Shown: positions 24,378-33,304 of the stretch, piece by piece
How the letters are laid out: every line of letters starts with the position of its first letter
Numbering within the stretch: the first letter of the stretch is position 1
DNA from: Phycisphaerales bacterium
GTDB lineage: Bacteria; Planctomycetota; Phycisphaerae; Phycisphaerales; UBA1924
Direction of reading: 5' to 3'
DNA: 63,688 nucleotides
Assembly: GCA_014379385.1 (NCBI GenBank)
Contig: JACMLW010000140.1
Span: 1-63,688 of the forward strand
Program-made: the position numbers and the translations under genes
Notes under the pieces: generated by a model
Told to the model about the DNA's origin: nothing
The model's database searches: none
The model's input: only the letters and a program-made list of their open reading frames with translations

Positions 24378-25307
24378 ATGGCACGGATGATTGGCACAAC
24401 GGCCGATCGAGGCGGCGGGGTTCGTTGGGGCGCGGCGCGCCGGGCGCTTGCGATGGCGGGCATCGGGTTCGGCGTGCTCAGCGGATGCGCGACCATGAAC
24501 GGGTGCGTGCTCGGCCAGGCCAACGAGCGCGAATCGCGGGCTTCCACCACGGCCCATCAAACCGGCACGGCCCTTGATGTGAGCACGCGCAACGGCAAAG
24601 TGATCATCGCCAAGGCCGATGTGAGCGAGGTCTCCGTGGTCGCCGAGCTGCGCATGCAGACCAAGGATCGCCTGGCCGATGTGACGGTCGTGACGTCGCG
24701 CGGCCCGGACGGCGTTCTGGTGGTGAAGGCGGAGCCGCCGGAGGGCGGATGGAAGAACAGCGAGGGATGCGGGTTCACAATCACGGTGCCGGACGCCGCG
24801 GGGGTGAAGGTCCGCACGGGCAACGGCGAGGTGCGTCTCCAGGACCTCGACGGCCCCGCGGATCTTCAGACGTCCAATGGCAAGATCACCGTGCTTGGCC
24901 ACCGCGGCGACGTGACGGCGGACACCAGCAACGGCGCCATCGAGATCGAGGGCGCGTCCGGGCGCGTCGAGGCCGACACGAGCAACGGGAAGATCGCGAT
25001 CCGCCTGGCTGATGAATCAACCGGGCCGGTGATCGCCGAGTCGAGCAACGGCGCGATCACCGTGGAGGTCGGTCAGGCCTTCCGCGGCCGGCTGAGCGCG
25101 AGGACCAGCAATGGCGGCATCGACCTGCCGAGCGGGAGCGAGTCGATGGGCGGCACGCCGCTGCGTGTGGTGAGCCGGTCGAAGTCGGAGGCGACGGTTG
25201 AAGTCGGCGCTGCGGAGACGGCGGCGAGCGGCGCGAAGCCGGCGCCGCCCCCCCGCGAATCGCGGATTCGGACGAGCAACGGGCATGTGACGGTCAAGGT
25301 GCGGTAA
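24378..25307 (+). CDS. Lipoprotein with DUF4097-like beta-helix repeats
   Basis: ATG 24378 is preceded by a strong RBS (AAGGAGAGG). The 309-residue protein has an extended basic N-terminus then a hydrophobic stretch ending in the LSGC lipobox. The mature part is built from repeats of the type TSNGxI and TGNGEV, seen in TSNGKITVLG, TSNGAIEIEG, TSNGKIAIRL, SSNGAITVEV and TSNGGIDLP, as in DUF4097/adhesin-like right-handed beta-helices. The last 70 residues are Ala/Gly-rich with a final TSNGHVTVK repeat. It probably sits on the cell surface. It overlaps the convergent MBL gene by 14 bases. Confidence 0.8.
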   Translation: MARMIGTTADRGGGVRWGAARRALAMAGIGFGVLSGCATMNGCVLGQANERESRASTTAHQTGTALDVSTRNGKVIIAKADVSEVSVVAELRMQTKDRLADVTVVTSRGPDGVLVVKAEPPEGGWKNSEGCGFTITVPDAAGVKVRTGNGEVRLQDLDGPADLQTSNGKITVLGHRGDVTADTSNGAIEIEGASGRVEADTSNGKIAIRLADESTGPVIAESSNGAITVEVGQAFRGRLSARTSNGGIDLPSGSESMGGTPLRVVSRSKSEATVEVGAAETAASGAKPAPPPRESRIRTSNGHVTVKVR

Positions 25308-26148
25308 GTCCGAGCGATTCACCCAGTACCAGCCCGTCATAGGCAAGGTGCATGGTCTCGGGCAGCTCGGCGTCGGTCTCTTCGTGCGACACGTCATGGG
25401 ACATGTGGACGAAGTAGGTCTGGGCCGCGCCGACCTCGTGTGCGACGCTCGTGGCCTCTCCGAGTGTAAAGTGCGTGGGGTGGCGGCGATGCCGGAGGGC
25501 ATCGAGCACGAGCGTGCGCAGGCCGCGCAGGTGCTTCCATGAATCCGGTGGGATGCCGGAGACATCGGTGCAGTACGCTAGAGGGAGCAGTGAGGCCGCG
25601 CCGCCGATCGTCGCCCCCTCGCGGGACGACGCGTCGAACCGATAGCCGAGGATCGGCAGCTTGCCGTGCAACAGCTTGAAGGGCGTGATTCGCAGGCCGA
25701 AGAGCTCGAACGAGGTGCCCGGTTCGATGAGGCGCGGCAGCAGGCTCGCGACGAACGAGTCGTTCACGTTGCGATCCGCCTCGAAGATGTGCTGATAGAC
25801 CCGGCGCAGATGGCCCATCGTGTGCGCATCGGCGAAGACCTCGATCGGGCCCTGCTGCACCACGTTGAAACGGCGCAGCTCGTCAACTCCGAACGTGTGA
25901 TCGACGTGGTTATGGGTGAAGAGGACGGCGTCGCAGCGGCGGAGCTTGGCCGCGAGGGCTTGCTGGCGAAGGTCGGGCGTGGCGTCGATGAGGATGACGC
26001 GGTCTTGGCCGCGCGAGTCGATAAACTGGAGTGCCGCGCCGGCCCGCAGGCGCGTGTCGCGCTGATCGGTTGACGTACACACGCGGCAGTCGCAGGCAAT
26101 CGCCGGAACGCCCGACGAGGTCCCGGTTCCCAGGAAGCGGAGGATCAT
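25294..26148 (-). CDS. MBL-fold hydrolase, PhnP-like
   Basis: The 284-residue protein has the metallo-beta-lactamase fold with FTHNHVDHTFGVDELRRF, i.e. the HxHxDH motif that binds two metal ions, and a later His in HMSHDVSHEE. The N-terminal LGTGTSSGVPAIACDCRVCT contains a conserved Cys pair found in the PhnP/phosphoribosyl-cyclic-phosphodiesterase branch. PhnP cleaves a cyclic phosphate in phosphonate breakdown; no phn gene is nearby, so the substrate is open. It is convergent with the lipoprotein gene and divergent from the epimerase at 26224. Confidence 0.85.
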   Translation of the reverse strand: MILRFLGTGTSSGVPAIACDCRVCTSTDQRDTRLRAGAALQFIDSRGQDRVILIDATPDLRQQALAAKLRRCDAVLFTHNHVDHTFGVDELRRFNVVQQGPIEVFADAHTMGHLRRVYQHIFEADRNVNDSFVASLLPRLIEPGTSFELFGLRITPFKLLHGKLPILGYRFDASSREGATIGGAASLLPLAYCTDVSGIPPDSWKHLRGLRTLVLDALRHRRHPTHFTLGEATSVAHEVGAAQTYFVHMSHDVSHEETDAELPETMHLAYDGLVLGESLGLTAP

Positions 26149-26223
26149 CGGCTCACGTTAGGCCCCGGCGCCCGGACGCGCCGCGGTACTCGCGGTCACG
26201 CTCGATCCTGTTACCATCGATTC

Positions 26224-27228
26224 ATGGCCGCGCCAGAGCACCAGCGCATTCTCATCACCGGCGGTGGCGGGTTTCTCGGGCGCGCGGTGCGGGCCCGCCT
26301 CGTCGCGGCGGGTGTGCCGGCGGCACACATTCTCGCGCCGCGGCGCGCGGAGTTTGACCTGACGCGGCAGTCGGATGCCGAGCGTCTGATCACCGGCGCG
26401 TTCACGGCGAATGGAACAACGGCGGGGCCGACCACGATCATCCATCTCGCGGCCGAGGTTGGCGGGATCGGCGCCAATCGGAAGCATCCCGGCCGCTTTA
26501 TCTTCGCCAACATGGCGATGGGGATGAACGTGCTCGAGGCGGCGCGCGCGAGTGGCCTGGCGGAGCGCGGCGGGCTGTTCGTTCACGCGGGGTCGATCTG
26601 CTCGTATCCCAAGCACACGCCGGTGCCGTTCAATGAGCGCGAGCTGTGGAACGGATACCCGGAAGAGACCAATGCACCGTATGGAATCGCCAAGAAGGCC
26701 GTCGGCGAGATGCTGGGCGCCTACCAGCGCGAATACGGGCTGCGCGGCGTCTACCTGTTGCCGGTTAACCTGTACGGGCCGCACGACAACTTCGACCTTG
26801 AGAGCTCGCACGTGGTTCCGGCACTGATCCGCAAGTGCGTGGAGGCGAAGCGGCGGGGCGACTCCGAACTGGTGTGCTGGGGGACGGGAGCGGCGTCGCG
26901 CGAGTTCCTTTATGTGGAGGACGCCGCGGAGGCGGTGACGCGGGCGGCGCTTGCGCCGAGCAAATCGGCGGAGGATGCGTCACCGATCAACATCGGGTCG
27001 GGACAGGAGATCACGATCAGGGGGCTGGTGGAGCTTGTTGTCGAGTTGACAGGCTTCGAGGGCGGCGTCTTGTGGGACGCGACGAGGCCGGACGGGCAGC
27101 CGCGTCGCAGCCTGGACACCAGCCGCGCAACGGAGCTGCTGGGGTGGGGGGCGACGACAGCGCTGCGTGAGGGGCTGGGGCGGACGATTAGGTGGTATGA
27201 GCGAGAGGCACTGGGCACTGGGCACTAG
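26224..27228 (+). CDS. GDP-L-fucose synthase-like NAD-dependent reductase
   Basis: The 334-residue protein carries the extended SDR fold: GGGGFLGRAVRARL at the N-terminus, the catalytic Ser-Cys loop as GSICSYPKHTPVPF, and catalytic YGIAKK. The 'GGIGANRKHPGRFIFANM' and 'NLYGPHDNFDLESSHVVP' blocks are characteristic of GDP-fucose synthase (Fcl). It makes a fucose or colitose-like donor for surface glycan synthesis; GDP-mannose dehydratase is not in the window. The last residues before the stop (LGTGH) are encoded inside a 3'-end repeat (27207-27229). Confidence 0.85.
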   Translation: MAAPEHQRILITGGGGFLGRAVRARLVAAGVPAAHILAPRRAEFDLTRQSDAERLITGAFTANGTTAGPTTIIHLAAEVGGIGANRKHPGRFIFANMAMGMNVLEAARASGLAERGGLFVHAGSICSYPKHTPVPFNERELWNGYPEETNAPYGIAKKAVGEMLGAYQREYGLRGVYLLPVNLYGPHDNFDLESSHVVPALIRKCVEAKRRGDSELVCWGTGAASREFLYVEDAAEAVTRAALAPSKSAEDASPINIGSGQEITIRGLVELVVELTGFEGGVLWDATRPDGQPRRSLDTSRATELLGWGATTALREGLGRTIRWYEREALGTGH

Positions 27229-27229
27229 G
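27207..27229 (+). repeat. GGCACTGGGCAC(T) mini-repeat at gene 3' end
   Basis: A run of GGCACT units, GGCACTGGGCACTGGG then CACTAG, supplies the final codons and TAG stop of the GDP-fucose-synthase-like gene. Related runs lie at 31931 and 59428. Confidence 0.7.
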
Positions 27230-27286
27230 ATCTGTCCGAAAGTAGAGGGCCAGTTGTTCCCTGACCTTTCCCCAAGGGCTTCTCAC

Positions 27287-27547
27287 CTACCTCCTGTAGA
27301 AGTCGAGGTTGAGCTGGATGTACTTGTTCCACTCGCCTGGGAGGTCTTCCTGGGGGAAGATGGCCTTGACGGGGCACTCGTCGACGCAGAGCCCGCAGTC
27401 GATGCAGGTGTCGGGATCGATGAAGAGCTGATCGGTAGCCTCGAACTCTTTCTCGTTCTTGGTGGGGTGGATGCAGTCAACGGGGCAAACGTCAACACAC
27501 GATGTGTCTTTGGTGCCGATACACGGCTCGGCGATGATGTGGGGCAT
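27287..27547 (-). CDS. Seven-iron ferredoxin
   Basis: The 86-residue protein has the paired cluster motifs of 7Fe ferredoxins: a first set at C9, C17, C21 and C25 (PCIGTKDTSCVDVCPVDC) and a second set at C48, C51, C54 and C58 (TCIDCGLCVDECP). The C-terminal 'GEWNKYIQLNLDFY' helix is typical of thermophile-type members. It should carry electrons between soluble redox enzymes, but no partner sits beside it. Confidence 0.92.
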   Translation of the reverse strand: MPHIIAEPCIGTKDTSCVDVCPVDCIHPTKNEKEFEATDQLFIDPDTCIDCGLCVDECPVKAIFPQEDLPGEWNKYIQLNLDFYRR

Positions 27548-27637
27548 GTGGTTCGGGCCTCGGGGAAGAGGGGATGGTAGAGGCTCGCGGGGGCGTGGGC
27601 CATGTGGGGGCGGGCGAGGGTGGAGGGCCGCGGCGGA

Positions 27638-27677
27638 GAAAAAAGAACAGGCCGCCGGGGAGCAATCCGGCGGCCTG
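27638..27677 (-). terminator. Rho-independent terminator of the PEP-CTERM gene
   Basis: On the minus strand a perfect 11-bp GC-rich stem (CAGGCCGCCGG paired with CCGGCGGCCTG) with an 8-base loop is followed by a T-rich tract (TTCTTTTTT; A-run at 27639-27644 on plus). It lies just past the stop at 27709 of the first PEP-CTERM gene. Confidence 0.88.
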
Positions 27678-27708
27678 CCACACCTGAGCTGGGCTGCGAA
27701 ACGAAGGC

Positions 27709-28344
27709 TTACTTGCTGCGGCGACGACGAGCGGCCAGCGTGCCGCTGAGGCCGAGGAGGGCGAGCGAACCGGGAGCCGGGACGATGCTGATAGTGGCGC
27801 CATCGACGAGGGCGACGGCGTCAACCGACATGCCCATGAAGTCATAGAGTTGGGCGTAGAGGTGGGTGGAGCCGACGTTGACGACGTGGTTGGTGGCCCC
27901 GGCGGTGAAGTTGAAGCGGAAGAGCTCGATCGGGTTGCCGGCGTCGAAGCCGGGGTTAATGAAGACGGGGAGCTGGAAATCGTCGATGCCGCCGGTGTTC
28001 GCGGTGATCATGCGGGCGCCGGGGAGCGGCATATCTGTGAGAATCTGGGGCATGAACGAAAGGGACGCGTTGCGGCCGAGGCCGGCGCCTGTGTAGTTGA
28101 GGCCGTCGGTGAAGGTGGCGCCGGCGAGGTCAACGTTGAAGAGACTGGCGGCAAACCCGGTGAGCATGGGGTTGAAATCCCACTGCGCGGTGCCGGTGAC
28201 GGTGACGGTCTGACCGGGGAGGATGGCGATGTTATCGAGGCCGTTGGCCTTCCAATCGATCGTAATCATCTGCTGGGCGTTGGCCGAGGCGGCGAGACCC
28301 AGACCGGGGACCGCGGCGAGGATGGCGAGGGTGGTGATCTTCAT
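27709..28344 (-). CDS. PEP-CTERM-type secreted protein, paralogue 1
   Basis: The start is ATG 28344, preceded by AAGGAACCC. The 211-residue product has a Sec signal (about 1-22, ending ANAQQ) and a strand-rich body. The C-terminus has the sorting-signal layout: IVPAPGSLALLGLSGTLAA, then RRRR and SK, the PEP-CTERM pattern with an Ala in place of Glu. Such proteins are thought to be processed by an exosortase and surface-displayed in EPS. A close paralogue of exactly the same length (46670-47305) shares long stretches such as NPGFDAGNPIE. The body has no known enzymatic motif. Confidence 0.85.
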   Translation of the reverse strand: MKITTLAILAAVPGLGLAASANAQQMITIDWKANGLDNIAILPGQTVTVTGTAQWDFNPMLTGFAASLFNVDLAGATFTDGLNYTGAGLGRNASLSFMPQILTDMPLPGARMITANTGGIDDFQLPVFINPGFDAGNPIELFRFNFTAGATNHVVNVGSTHLYAQLYDFMGMSVDAVALVDGATISIVPAPGSLALLGLSGTLAARRRRSK

Positions 28345-28570
28345 TTCTTGGGTTCCTTGGTGGCGTTGCCCCGACCCCCCGGCCCCACGATCGGCTCGGG
28401 TAGGCGGCTGACGCTGGTGTATGCACCGACACCCGGAACATGCGGTATGAACGTGGGCCATGCAATGAGTTGAGGCGGTTTGACGGGGCGCGGCGTGTAA
28501 ACCGCCCGCGCGGAAGGAGCAGGCGGTATAGATGGCCGGTTGTCGTGGCACAGTCCCGCCGATAACCTAT
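28345..28570. promoter_or_regulatory. Upstream region of PEP-CTERM gene
   Basis: This 226-base gap sits between the PEP-CTERM gene and the AAA ATPase gene, both on the minus strand. It contains an 8-bp inverted repeat, GGCGGTTT (28474-28481) and AAACCGCC (28499-28506), separated by 17 bases, which could be an operator or an mRNA structure. No ORF is evident. Confidence 0.4.
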
Positions 28571-30094
28571 TTATTCGGCCGGGACGCAGCGGCCAACGGC
28601 CCACTCGCGGAGCGCGGTGATTCGCTCGGCCATGGTGACGCTGAGCGGGGGCGACAGCTTGACGGCGCTGACGAGGCTCGCGGTGGAGAGTTCGCGATGA
28701 TCGGAGAAGGCCTCGTGCATGGCGCTGATGATCGCCTGCTCAATCTCGGCGCCGCTGTAACCGTCGCTGGCCGCGACCAGCGAATCGAGATCGAACATCC
28801 CGGGGTCCCGCTGCCGCTTCTTGAGATGGATGTTGAAGATGGCGCGTCGGGCCTCCGGCGATGGCAGGTCTACGAAGAAGATCTCGTCGAAGCGGCCCTT
28901 GCGCAGGAGCTCGGGCGGAAGGGCCTCGATGTCGTTCGCGGTGGCAACGAGGAAGACCGGCGACCGGTGCTCCTGCATCCACGTGAGCAGTGTGCCGAAC
29001 ATGCGCTGTGAGAGGCCGCCGTCGGTGCTCCGGCTCGCGGCGGACGCAAAGGCCTTCTCGATCTCGTCGATCCAGAGGATGACGGGGGACATGGCTTCCG
29101 CCTGCTGGAGGGCACCGCGCAGCCGACGCTCGCTCTCGCCGATGTAACGGTCGTAGAGGGCGCCGACATCCATGCGAAGCAACGGGCGCTGCCAGGCTGT
29201 GGCGACGGCCTTGGCGCAGAGGCTCTTGCCGGCACCCTGGACTCCGAGCAGGAGGACGCCGCGGGGCGGGGTGATGCCGAACGCCGCGGCCTCGTCGCTC
29301 ATGCCGGCCTCGCGCTGCTTGAGCCAGGCCTTGAGACGGCCCAGGCCACCGACCTGGTCGATGCTGGTGGGCGCCTCGACGAACTCGAGGAGCCCGTCGG
29401 CGTGGAGCAGCTCTCGCTTACGCATCAATAGGCGCTCGACATCCTTCTCGTTGAACTTGCGGTCGTCGCAGACGGCCTCGTAGACGAGGCGCTCGACCTG
29501 GCGGCGGGGGAGGCCGCGGAGGTTGCGGACGACGGTCTTGAGCGCTGACTTCCTGATATCGGCTTCGATCGGGCGCTCGCGGTGAGCGCGTCGGAGGGAG
29601 TCGCGGACGATCTGCTCGAGCTCGGGCTCGTCCGGGAGCGCGATCTCGAAGCGGACGGAGTGCGAAGCAACGACCGGAGGGATGCTCGCGGAGTGATCGA
29701 TGAGGATGATCTGCCCGGGCTTGGCGGGGCCGCCGGATTCGGCCGGCGATGCGAACCAGGCGACGGCCTCGCGCCAGCTCCGCATCGTGCGCTCGTCGGC
29801 GAGGTGGGGGATGAGGTCGAGCATCACGATGATCTGTGGATCACTCTCCAGGGAGGCCTGGTAGAGAGCCGCGGCGGGGTTCTCGGTATTGGGATAGGAG
29901 ATGCCGCCGGCAAGAAGCCCCTCACTGAGGCCGCGGACGATGGACCACATACGGAGCGATTTGCTCGTGTTGATCGCGGCGGTGCGGATGAGATCGAGGG
30001 CCTCGGCCTCCTCGTGCGTGACGACGAGGATGGAGGGGTGCCCGGCGCGGAGAAGGGCTTCGAGGCGGGCGAGGTTGGAGGAGTTCTGGTTCAT
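28571..30094 (-). CDS. Ycf46-like AAA+ ATPase
   Basis: The 507-residue protein has a helical N-terminal half (residues 1-230) with 'HPSILVVTHEEAEALDLI' and a single C-terminal AAA+ module. Visible motifs are Walker A GVQGAGKSLCAKA near 290, Walker B VILWIDEIEKAF, sensor ATANDIEALPPELLRKGRFDE. This is the arrangement of Ycf46-type ATPases known from cyanobacteria and plastids, of unclear cellular role. Its start overlaps the stop of the zinc-ribbon membrane gene by 4 bases, so the two are probably coupled. The substrate is unknown. Confidence 0.85.
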   Translation of the reverse strand: MNQNSSNLARLEALLRAGHPSILVVTHEEAEALDLIRTAAINTSKSLRMWSIVRGLSEGLLAGGISYPNTENPAAALYQASLESDPQIIVMLDLIPHLADERTMRSWREAVAWFASPAESGGPAKPGQIILIDHSASIPPVVASHSVRFEIALPDEPELEQIVRDSLRRAHRERPIEADIRKSALKTVVRNLRGLPRRQVERLVYEAVCDDRKFNEKDVERLLMRKRELLHADGLLEFVEAPTSIDQVGGLGRLKAWLKQREAGMSDEAAAFGITPPRGVLLLGVQGAGKSLCAKAVATAWQRPLLRMDVGALYDRYIGESERRLRGALQQAEAMSPVILWIDEIEKAFASAASRSTDGGLSQRMFGTLLTWMQEHRSPVFLVATANDIEALPPELLRKGRFDEIFFVDLPSPEARRAIFNIHLKKRQRDPGMFDLDSLVAASDGYSGAEIEQAIISAMHEAFSDHRELSTASLVSAVKLSPPLSVTMAERITALREWAVGRCVPAE

Positions 30095-30756
30095 GCGTGG
30101 GTGGAGCGCGACGAGGATGGCTCGGAATACACCTGCACTGAACCTTCACCACACTCTGGACAGTGTTCGGCGACAACCGCCGAGAGATCGTACCCGCATC
30201 TCACACAGAGTCCTCCATATTTTGCATGCCGGAGCCAGCGCCTCTCGTAATGCCGCAAGATCAGAAGCAGCATGCAGGAGCTTGCAACTAGGATGCTCAG
30301 GAGGTTGAGCGCGGCGAGGGGGACATTCGCGTATCCAATGCATGTTGCCTTTAGGCGGGGTGAACCACTTTCAGCTCCCAGATCACGCATCACCATGGGA
30401 TACACACTGGCACACCCGGTGTGAATCAGTCCCGCCCGAAGTGCATCCAGAAGTTCCTGCGAACCTGTTCCCGGATCCGCTGCGACGGTCGCAGTGTAAA
30501 CGAGCGGCACAAATAGCCCTTCGGACTGCGTCTTGACGGAGAATCTCTTTCCGCTCGGCGTGAGTCCGCTCCACCCCGCTGTTCGATTGGGCATCGACGA
30601 ATAGCTCATCACCACGACCACTGCAATCGAGCCGATAAGTGCGAGCACGATCGCCGGCGCCGGACAACTCACGAGCCGGAAAAGCGATCGGCGTACAAAT
30701 CGCAGCGCTGTTCCCAGAGGGCCCAGCCGCTGCTCACGGGTGCGGTACATACGCAC
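30091..30756 (-). CDS. Membrane protein with C-terminal zinc ribbon
   Basis: The 221-residue product has hydrophobic segments near residues 28-52 and about 150-170, with an extracytoplasmic stretch between. The C-terminal RCGYDLSAV and HCPECGEG carry two Cys pairs (CVRCGYD and CPECG), a zinc ribbon common at the tail of planctomycete membrane proteins. Its last bases overlap the start codon of the Ycf46-like gene, suggesting that the two act together at the membrane. No catalytic residue is visible. Confidence 0.65.
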   Translation of the reverse strand: MRMYRTREQRLGPLGTALRFVRRSLFRLVSCPAPAIVLALIGSIAVVVVMSYSSMPNRTAGWSGLTPSGKRFSVKTQSEGLFVPLVYTATVAADPGTGSQELLDALRAGLIHTGCASVYPMVMRDLGAESGSPRLKATCIGYANVPLAALNLLSILVASSCMLLLILRHYERRWLRHAKYGGLCVRCGYDLSAVVAEHCPECGEGSVQVYSEPSSSRSTHA

Positions 30757-30779
30757 AGACTACCGCAACCGCGTAGCGA

Positions 30780-31334
30780 TCACTCGGTCACGCCCAGGTC
30801 TTCCTTGGTGAACAACGAGTGGAAGCGGACGCCGGCGGCACGCATGTTCTCGGCGGCGCCCTCCTGCCGGTCGATGGTGGCAATGACAGCGGCCACGTGG
30901 CCGCCGGCGGCTTCGAGGAGCTTGACTGCCTCAAGAGCCTGGCCGCCGGTGGTCGCGACGTCCTCCACGAAGACGAGATTCTCGCCCTTGACCAGCTTGC
31001 CCTCCATCTGCTTGGCGGTGCCGTAGTCCTTCTTCGCATTGCGGACGAAGATGCAGGGCTTGTCGGTCTCGAGGCTCGCGACAGTGACGAGGGGGATGCC
31101 GCCGAGCTCGGCGCCGGCGAGGCGATCGACGCGGAGGCCGGCTTCGCGCTCGATGTCCCAGATTCGCTCGGCGAAGAGCTTGCCGAGCTCACGAAGGATT
31201 TCGGGGCGGGTGGAGAAGAGGTACTTGTCGAGGTAGTAGTTGCTGGTGCGCCCGGAGCGGAGTGTGAAGGTGCCGCGGAGGAGCGCGAGGTCGGCGATCT
31301 TGCGGGCGAGGGGTGAGGTCGCGGTCATACCCAT
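30780..31334 (-). CDS. pyrE: Orotate phosphoribosyltransferase
   Basis: The 184-residue protein has the type I PRTase fold. The PRPP motif VFVEDVATTGGQALEAV lies near residues 121-137, and 'FTLRSGRTSNYYLDKYLF' near the N-terminus is the PyrE orotate loop with the conserved Tyr and Lys. It makes OMP from orotate and PRPP in pyrimidine synthesis. A second ATG lies two codons in (31328); the RBS does not decide between them. It is transcribed away from the GNAT gene at 31415. Confidence 0.93.
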   Translation of the reverse strand: MGMTATSPLARKIADLALLRGTFTLRSGRTSNYYLDKYLFSTRPEILRELGKLFAERIWDIEREAGLRVDRLAGAELGGIPLVTVASLETDKPCIFVRNAKKDYGTAKQMEGKLVKGENLVFVEDVATTGGQALEAVKLLEAAGGHVAAVIATIDRQEGAAENMRAAGVRFHSLFTKEDLGVTE

Positions 31335-31414
31335 AAGGTAGGTTGCAGTCGTCGCGCCTTCCCTTGCCGCTCCACCTGTCGCAGCGCGGGCGAACCGCCG
31401 CGATACAGTTGGTC

Positions 31415-31921
31415 ATGCCGCACGAGCTGGATCGTGAGGGGTTCCTCGTCTCCGACGACAAGGCGTTGCTGGATGTGCCGGCGGCGCATCGGTTCCTGAG
31501 CGGGACATACTGGTCGCCGGGGATCCCGCTCGAGACGGTGCGGCGAGGCATCGAGCACTCGATGGCGTTCGGCGTGTATGAGCTGGGGGCCGGGGGCGAT
31601 CGTGCGGGGAGGACGCAAGTGGGGTTTGGGCGGGTGATCTCGGACCGGGCGACGTTCGCGTACCTGTCGGACGTGTTCGTAGTCGAGAGCCATCGCGGAC
31701 GCGGATTGAGCCGGATGTTTATGGAGACCGTGCTCTCGCACCCGGAGCTGCAGGGGCTGCGGAGGTTCCTGCTGCTGACACGTGATGCGCACGGGCTGTA
31801 CAGCAAGTTCGGGTTCAAGCCACTGAACAACCCCGCGGCGGCGATGGATCGCTGGGACCCGGAGGTGTACAGGCGCGGCGGGACGACGGGGGAAGCGTGC
31901 GGAGAGTGCGGGGTGTGCTAG
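31415..31921 (+). CDS. GNAT-family N-acetyltransferase
   Basis: The 168-residue protein (ATG 31415) has the GNAT motif A VVESHRGRGLSRMFMETVL, containing the Q/RxxGxG-type acetyl-CoA pyrophosphate loop, and the downstream 'FLLLTRDAHGLYSKFGF' strand-helix. The N-terminal 25 residues are short of any special domain. The substrate, protein or small molecule, cannot be told. Its stop (TAG 31919-31921) is 9 bases before a GGCACTGGG repeat. Confidence 0.85.
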   Translation: MPHELDREGFLVSDDKALLDVPAAHRFLSGTYWSPGIPLETVRRGIEHSMAFGVYELGAGGDRAGRTQVGFGRVISDRATFAYLSDVFVVESHRGRGLSRMFMETVLSHPELQGLRRFLLLTRDAHGLYSKFGFKPLNNPAAAMDRWDPEVYRRGGTTGEACGECGVC

Positions 31922-31930
31922 AGCGGAAGA

Positions 31931-31953
31931 GGCACTGGGCATCGGGCACTCGG
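31931..31953 (+). repeat. GGCACTGGGCAT mini-repeat after GNAT gene
   Basis: GGCACTGGGCATCGGGCACT, then CGG: two to three degenerate GGCAC(T) units, 9 bases past the GNAT stop. Same sequence family and same gene-relative orientation as 27207 and 59428. Confidence 0.65.
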
Positions 31954-32065
31954 CGGCACAGCAACAACGGTGGACACCGTCATTGATTTGGATGCTCGCG
32001 TCTCCACGCCGGCGACACCGACAGGTGGAGCGGCGATTCCAGCGGCCTTGTGTAGACTCTTCAAC

Positions 32066-33214
32066 ATGAACGTGCTTCGCGTTTGTATTGTCGCGGTGGT
32101 CGGAGTGATTGGCGCGGCCTCGTCCGCGGGTCGCGCGCAGTCACTACCGCACATCGACGCGGTGATCGAAGAGATGGAGCTGGCGGTGCTGGCGGGCGAT
32201 CCCGCCGCATACTTGCGTCACGTCGCGCCGACAGAGTGCGCCGGGTGCGATGCGTTCTTTCGGGCGGAACAGGAGGCGTGGGCGGCGGACCTCGCAAAGG
32301 TGCGACCCGTGAAGTTCGAACTGTCGGCGAGCGAGCCGCGGGAGCGGGAGGACGGTGGCGTGGCGGTGATGCTCGTGATGGAATACGCGATGCCTGAGGG
32401 CCCGGCGAAGAAGGGCGCGCGGGCGGAATGGACCGGCGTGTTCCGGCGGCACGGCGACGACGGGAAGAGCGGCGAAGTCAACGGGGATCGCTGGCTCTAC
32501 CACGGCGAACCTTGGCTGGTGCTGGAGCGAGAAGGGTTCGTGGTGAAGTATGAGCCGGGGTTTGAGGAAGTGGCAGAGGAGGCCGCTGCGGCGTTCCCGG
32601 TGTCCAAGTCGCACGCGGACGAGGGGTTCGGGATCACCAACGCGAAGCCGCAGCAGATCAAGCTCTACCACGACATGGAGCACCTGAAGGCGAGCGTGTA
32701 CCTGAGCATGCCGGACAGTTCGCTGGGCGGGTGGAATGAGCCCGGCGAATCGATCAAGTTCATGACGTGGTACACGCGCGGCGAGGGGTGGAAGCAGGCC
32801 TTCGCGCACGAATACGCGCACGTGGCGACGTGGGAGATGGGGCCGAGGGCGCGTCAGAACATGCCGTGGTGGATGGCGGAGGGAGTCGCGGAGCTTTCGG
32901 CGGAGAGGTTCAGACCGGGGTATGTGGCAGCGCTGGACAAGATGATGAGAGATCTGGCGGCGTCAAACGCCCTGGTGGCTTGGCAGGAAATCATCGATTA
33001 CCAGACGGCGGCGCAGCGCGTGAAGCAGATGGCCTACATGCAGGGGCACCATCTGATGGGGTATGTGTCGGAGCGGTTCGGGCGCGAGGGAAGGAACGCA
33101 TGGATCCGAGAGGTGGCCGCGGGGAAGACGCTGGACGAAGCGACGCGGGGAGCTCTAGGGACCGGGTTTGCGGAACTGGATGCGGCGTGGCGCGAGAGTT
33201 TGAAGGAGAGGTGA
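32066..33214 (+). CDS. Secreted MA-clan metallopeptidase, tandem copy 1
   Basis: I start at ATG 32066, which begins a signal peptide cleaved near GRAQS; upstream GTG 31970 gives a poor N-terminus. The 382-residue protein has HEYAH at residues 248-252 (two His zinc ligands and the catalytic Glu249) and a third ligand Glu272 in PWWMAEGVAEL, the peptidase-MA (gluzincin) arrangement. The N-terminal 200 residues resemble an NTF2-like, cystatin-like domain (MELAVLAGDPAAYLRHV). Secreted zinc peptidase or its relative; a tandem paralogue follows. Confidence 0.8.
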   Translation: MNVLRVCIVAVVGVIGAASSAGRAQSLPHIDAVIEEMELAVLAGDPAAYLRHVAPTECAGCDAFFRAEQEAWAADLAKVRPVKFELSASEPREREDGGVAVMLVMEYAMPEGPAKKGARAEWTGVFRRHGDDGKSGEVNGDRWLYHGEPWLVLEREGFVVKYEPGFEEVAEEAAAAFPVSKSHADEGFGITNAKPQQIKLYHDMEHLKASVYLSMPDSSLGGWNEPGESIKFMTWYTRGEGWKQAFAHEYAHVATWEMGPRARQNMPWWMAEGVAELSAERFRPGYVAALDKMMRDLAASNALVAWQEIIDYQTAAQRVKQMAYMQGHHLMGYVSERFGREGRNAWIREVAAGKTLDEATRGALGTGFAELDAAWRESLKER

Positions 33215-33304
33215 GGGAAAGATGATACGCGCGGAATCACATAAGCTCTGGAACATCCAGACCGCTCCTTGAACCGCGCGGCACGCACTGAGGTACAACA
33301 GACC

